Shown here: positions 38,264 to 41,282 of the stretch, piece by piece | How the letters are laid out: each line of letters opens with the position of its first letter | Numbering within the stretch: position 1 is the stretch's first letter | Assembly (NCBI GenBank): GCA_016874755.1 | Contig: VGTH01000049.1 | Coordinates: 1-41,282 of the forward strand | Source of the DNA: Deltaproteobacteria bacterium | Lineage (GTDB): Bacteria > Desulfobacterota > Binatia > UBA9968 | Direction of reading: 5' to 3' | DNA: 41,282 nt | The notes under the pieces: generated by a model | Databases searched by the model: none | Told to the model about the DNA's origin: nothing | The model's input: the letters and a program-made list of their open reading frames with translations, nothing else | Made by a program: the position numbers and the translations under genes

Positions 38264-41179
38264 ATGGAAACTCCGAGCGGCGCGTCCCAGAGGTCGCATC
38301 GTGGCCGCATCAGGCGGCGACTCATGGGTTGGGGGTTGGGGCTGTTGGCGCTGGCCTTGGTGCTGAACACGGTCTCGGGGTTCATTTACACGCGCACCCA
38401 GCTGTTGCGCGGCAAGGCCGAGCTGCACAGCGAGGTGGCAGCGACGACGGCGCGGCGCATTGCCGACGTCGTGCGCTGGAACTTGCAGCAACTCGACACC
38501 CTCAGCACCAACATGGCGACTCATGTCTTGGGTTCCAAGGAGCAGGAAACGCTGGCTCGGCTTTTGTTAAAGCATGATCCAGCCTTCGTTGAAGTCGCGA
38601 TGGTCGATCGCGAAGGGGAGGAGAAATTCAGACTGTCTTCGACGGATACTTTTTTAGCCGGGGAGCGCCGCAGTCACAAAGCCACGTTGCCTTTCGTGGT
38701 AGCGGTCGCCGGCGAAAACTATATCGGTCCGCTGCTTACCTCCGAGCACGCAGTTCCGCACGTGACGATCGCGGTGCCTTTGAGAAACAGCCCTGTGCAC
38801 GTGGTCGGCGCGCTCGTCGCAAGGGTTGAAGTGCGCATTCTGTGGGAAATGGTCGGTCAGGTCAGCTTTGGCAATGGCGGTTACGCTTATGTGGTCGATG
38901 AAGCGGGCGTGCTCATTGCTCACAAAGACGCCGCCCTGGTGCTGCGGCAAACAACGACGCGCAACGCGGCGAAAGTGCGCTGGGCATTTTCCCACGAGGG
39001 GGTTGATCCCGCACCGGCCGAGATTGGCTTCGGCATCACCGGCGAGCAAGTTCTCAGCACGTACGCAACGCTGCCCAACTTGGGTTGGTTGGTCATTGTC
39101 GAGGAACCCACCCGGTTGGCTTTGGCTGAGCTATGGCGGCTGCAACAGTTTGCCGTGATGCTCCTCGCTCTGGGGCTGGTCTCGGGCGCTGCCATTATTA
39201 CGATTGTCGGTCGCAAGTTAACGCGACCGATCCTTGAGCTACAGACCGACGTCGGCGTGATTCGAGCGGGGAACCTCAGCCACCGTGCGCGCCCTACGAC
39301 CGGCGATGAGGTCGAAGACCTGGCCAATGATTTCAATCAAATGGCGGAAGCGCTGCAACAGTCCCACGAAAACCTCGAGCGGCGCGTCAAGCAGCGCACC
39401 GATGAGATCGCCGCCCTTTATGAGATAACGCGCACGGTCAATGGCTCGTTGGCGCTGCAACACATTCTCGATACGGTGATAGAAAAAATTGCCAAGATAT
39501 TTTCCTTTGGCGGCATTCAGGTCTATTTGTTCGATGACCAGCCCGATGTCTTGGAATTTCGCGCACTGCACGAAACCGATCCCAAGTGTCATTGGTCGCC
39601 TGGCACCTTTAGACGCGGCACGGGTATCATTGGAACAGTCGCCGAGACCGGTGAGGCGATGGTGTTCGAAGACGTGTGCAGCGATGCACGCTATCAGGCT
39701 CTCAGCACGTCGAAGGCGGCGCAAGCCACCGAACGGCGTTTCTTTGCGGTGTTCCCGATCAAAAATAACGTCCAGGTGTTTGGCACGATTCTTTTCAGCG
39801 ATAGCGCTGCGCGCAAGTTAACCGAAGAGGAAATTCGCCTGATAAACTTCATGTCCGAGCATATCGGCGTGGCGGTCGAGCGTGCGCGGCTCTTTGACGG
39901 TGTGGCGCGCCGCTCGCGACATTTGGCGGTGCTGCACACCATCGGTAAGTCGGTCAATCAATCGTTGAACCTAGATTTTATCACCAGCGAGGCGGTCAAG
40001 CGCGTCGTCGAAGCCCTCGGATTTGACGCCGCCTGGATCTACCAATTGGATGATGCCGGGGAGGCGGCAACCTTGCGCGCCCATGCGGGGCTACCGGCCA
40101 CCGTGATCGCAGGCATGACGGTTCGCTCCGCAGACTACGGCACGAGCGCTCTGGTGCGCCAGACCGGTGAGCCGATGATCCTTGAAGACATCGAAAACGA
40201 CGAGCGCTATCGGTTGATTGCGGGCGGCGCCCGGGCGGTAGCACTGGGCTTTCAATCGGGAGCCGCCTTTCCGATTCGTATCCAAAGCGGCATCATCGGC
40301 AGTCTGCACGTGGCCAGCCATAAGCGGCACAAATTCGCCGCCGATGAAATCCAGCTCCTCGGGGCGATCGCCCACGACATCGGCGTCGCTTCGGAAAACG
40401 CGCGTCTGTTTGAGCAGGTGAGAAAACAATCGGACGAGTTGCTCGCCGTGAACAAGGAGCTGCAGGACGCCAATCGCGCCAAGTCGGGCGTCATCGCAGC
40501 GGTAACACATGATCTGCGCACGCCATTGAATATCATGATCGGCAACGCCGACCTCGGCCACTCGGAATTCTTCGGCACAATCGACGCCGACTACAAACAA
40601 GCCTTCGGCAAGATCTCCCACCATGGCCGCATGGTGTTGAAGATGGTCAATGACATGCTGACACTGTCGCGCTTCGAAGCGAAGAAAATGTCGTTGGATC
40701 TTGCCCAAGTGGCGGTCGGCGAAATCATCGAGCATGCCAAGAGCCATGTCGAATACGTCAACCGCGATAAACACTTGAACGTGGATTGGGAGATCGATGC
40801 CAATCTGCCGGAGCTCGTTACCGATCCGATCAAGCTCGAGGAGATTTTGCAAAACTTGATCGGCAACGCCTTCAAATTTACGCCGCAGGGCGGCATTGCC
40901 GTGCGCGTGCGCAATCTCGACGAACGTGTCGAGTTTACGGTGGCCGATACTGGCATCGGCATCGCCGATGAACATCTCGGCAAGATCTTCGACGAGTTCG
41001 AGCAGGTGAACAAATCGCGCACCGGCAACCACTCCGGGGCAGGCCTCGGCCTTGCCATCGTCAAGAAATACCTCGACCTGATGCAGGGCGATATCGCGGT
41101 CGAGAGCGCGCCCGGCCAGGGCACCAAGTTTACCTTTTCGCTGCCGAACACGGTCACTGTCCCACTCTGGGAGGGTTGA
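38264..41179 (+). CDS. Sensor histidine kinase (dCache-HAMP-GAF-GAF-HisKA-HATPase)
   Basis: 971 residues from the ATG at 38264 (a TTG two codons earlier is possible). Order of parts: TM1 about 20-42; a periplasmic double-Cache region (about 45-290, with GGYAYVVDEAGVLIAHKD near 205-222); TM2 about 296-316; HAMP about 317-370; a short coiled coil; two GAF domains (about 395-545 and 550-720); HisKA with the phospho-acceptor His in AVTHDLRTPLN near 749; and HATPase with N-box NLIGNAFKF near 863, G1 DTGIGIADE near 894 and G2 GAGLGLAIVKKY near 924. It senses a periplasmic small molecule and probably a second cytoplasmic signal. No response regulator gene is in the window. Confidence 0.92.
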   Translation: METPSGASQRSHRGRIRRRLMGWGLGLLALALVLNTVSGFIYTRTQLLRGKAELHSEVAATTARRIADVVRWNLQQLDTLSTNMATHVLGSKEQETLARLLLKHDPAFVEVAMVDREGEEKFRLSSTDTFLAGERRSHKATLPFVVAVAGENYIGPLLTSEHAVPHVTIAVPLRNSPVHVVGALVARVEVRILWEMVGQVSFGNGGYAYVVDEAGVLIAHKDAALVLRQTTTRNAAKVRWAFSHEGVDPAPAEIGFGITGEQVLSTYATLPNLGWLVIVEEPTRLALAELWRLQQFAVMLLALGLVSGAAIITIVGRKLTRPILELQTDVGVIRAGNLSHRARPTTGDEVEDLANDFNQMAEALQQSHENLERRVKQRTDEIAALYEITRTVNGSLALQHILDTVIEKIAKIFSFGGIQVYLFDDQPDVLEFRALHETDPKCHWSPGTFRRGTGIIGTVAETGEAMVFEDVCSDARYQALSTSKAAQATERRFFAVFPIKNNVQVFGTILFSDSAARKLTEEEIRLINFMSEHIGVAVERARLFDGVARRSRHLAVLHTIGKSVNQSLNLDFITSEAVKRVVEALGFDAAWIYQLDDAGEAATLRAHAGLPATVIAGMTVRSADYGTSALVRQTGEPMILEDIENDERYRLIAGGARAVALGFQSGAAFPIRIQSGIIGSLHVASHKRHKFAADEIQLLGAIAHDIGVASENARLFEQVRKQSDELLAVNKELQDANRAKSGVIAAVTHDLRTPLNIMIGNADLGHSEFFGTIDADYKQAFGKISHHGRMVLKMVNDMLTLSRFEAKKMSLDLAQVAVGEIIEHAKSHVEYVNRDKHLNVDWEIDANLPELVTDPIKLEEILQNLIGNAFKFTPQGGIAVRVRNLDERVEFTVADTGIGIADEHLGKIFDEFEQVNKSRTGNHSGAGLGLAIVKKYLDLMQGDIAVESAPGQGTKFTFSLPNTVTVPLWEG

Positions 41180-41204
41180 AGCCCTCGCCTTTAGGCGACG
41201 GCTT
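41179..41204 (+). mobile_element. Hairpin, probable left end of an IS200/IS605-type element
   Basis: AAGCC-C-TCGCC, loop TTTA, GGCGA-C-GGCTT: a 10-bp stem with one C-C mismatch that starts at the last base of the kinase stop codon. It lies about 37 bases before a TnpA-like start. IS200/IS605 elements have such imperfect subterminal hairpins that the Y1 transposase recognises as single strands. It could also serve as the kinase terminator. Confidence 0.55.
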
Positions 41205-41240
41205 TAGCACGTTTTGGCGGAGCTGTGGTAATGTCTGCGG

Positions 41241-41282
41241 ATGAAAGAATATCGACGCGGAGCGCACACCGTATTCGAAATC
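41241..41282 (+). CDS. tnpA: IS200/IS605-family Y1 transposase (TnpA), first 14 codons
   Basis: The window ends 14 codons in: MKEYRRGAHTVFEI. This matches the highly conserved start of IS200/IS605 TnpA proteins, which usually read 'YRRGaHtVydikyHlVwvTKYR' (family knowledge). The catalytic HUH motif and Tyr lie outside the window. The upstream hairpin supports the call. Confidence 0.65.
   Translation, partial: MKEYRRGAHTVFEI

Overview
The window is GC-rich, gene-dense bacterial DNA. Many products carry Sec signal peptides or lipoboxes, periplasmic solute-binding proteins (SBPs) are abundant, and there are glutathione-linked enzymes (two GSTs and a GFA-family protein). This points to a diderm. 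The mix of orphan SBPs, small oxidoreductases and several families of short palindromic intergenic repeats resembles uncultivated soil or groundwater lineages near Desulfobacterota, Tectomicrobia, Rokubacteria or Binatota. That placement is inference; there is no rRNA or marker gene to settle it. No tRNA, rRNA or CRISPR array was seen.

Layout. 1-4555: the start of a TctC-like SBP (minus), then a plus-strand run of SBP, FMN alpha-hydroxy-acid oxidase, GST and Rieske oxygenase. 4558-9489: minus strand, an exported isoaspartyl methyltransferase, a fold-back repeat element, and a coxS-coxL-coxM type molybdenum hydroxylase of the form II kind. 9652-12577: a TetR regulator with two identical operator-like sites, a GST, a GFA-family protein, an NMT1-type SBP and a strong hairpin. 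12578-14442: gene debris (a VOC fragment joined to an SBP tail), a CmcJ/NvfI-type oxidoreductase, and a 35-codon ORF with a strong ribosome-binding site. 14556-16226: an A+T-rich segment between two ~85-bp direct repeats, holding a frameshifted secreted protein and a GH15 glucoamylase fragment; it looks foreign or chimeric. 16269-20977: a minus-strand operon of an unknown small protein, a gentisate-dioxygenase-like bicupin, an exported FGE/SUMF1-like protein, a TPP enzyme and an amidohydrolase. 21062-25609: NMT1-type SBP, LLM flavin monooxygenase, a frameshifted DUF4394 lipoprotein and an SGNH hydrolase. 25788-27918: an HpaB-type hydroxylase divergent from a lipoprotein. 28033-37379: polysaccharide deacetylase, leuC, leuD, dienelactone hydrolase, a zinc-ribbon protein, an exported methyltransferase and a complete livKHMGF transporter. 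37583-41282: an excisionase-type HTH protein, a shrunken ABC_sub_bind protein, a dCache-HAMP-GAF-GAF histidine kinase, and the left end of an IS200/IS605-type element cut by the window edge.

How the genes fit together. The recurring design is one periplasmic SBP next to one or more oxidative or detoxifying enzymes, without permease genes; only livKHMGF is a whole transporter. The best candidate for an undescribed pathway is the 20977-16269 operon (ring-cleavage cupin, FGE-like protein, TPP enzyme, amidohydrolase) with the divergent SBP and flavin monooxygenase. The best-supported regulatory circuit is the TetR/GST pair sharing a 17-bp operator. Several reading frames are broken by single bases, some at homopolymers, so part of the gene decay may be sequence error.
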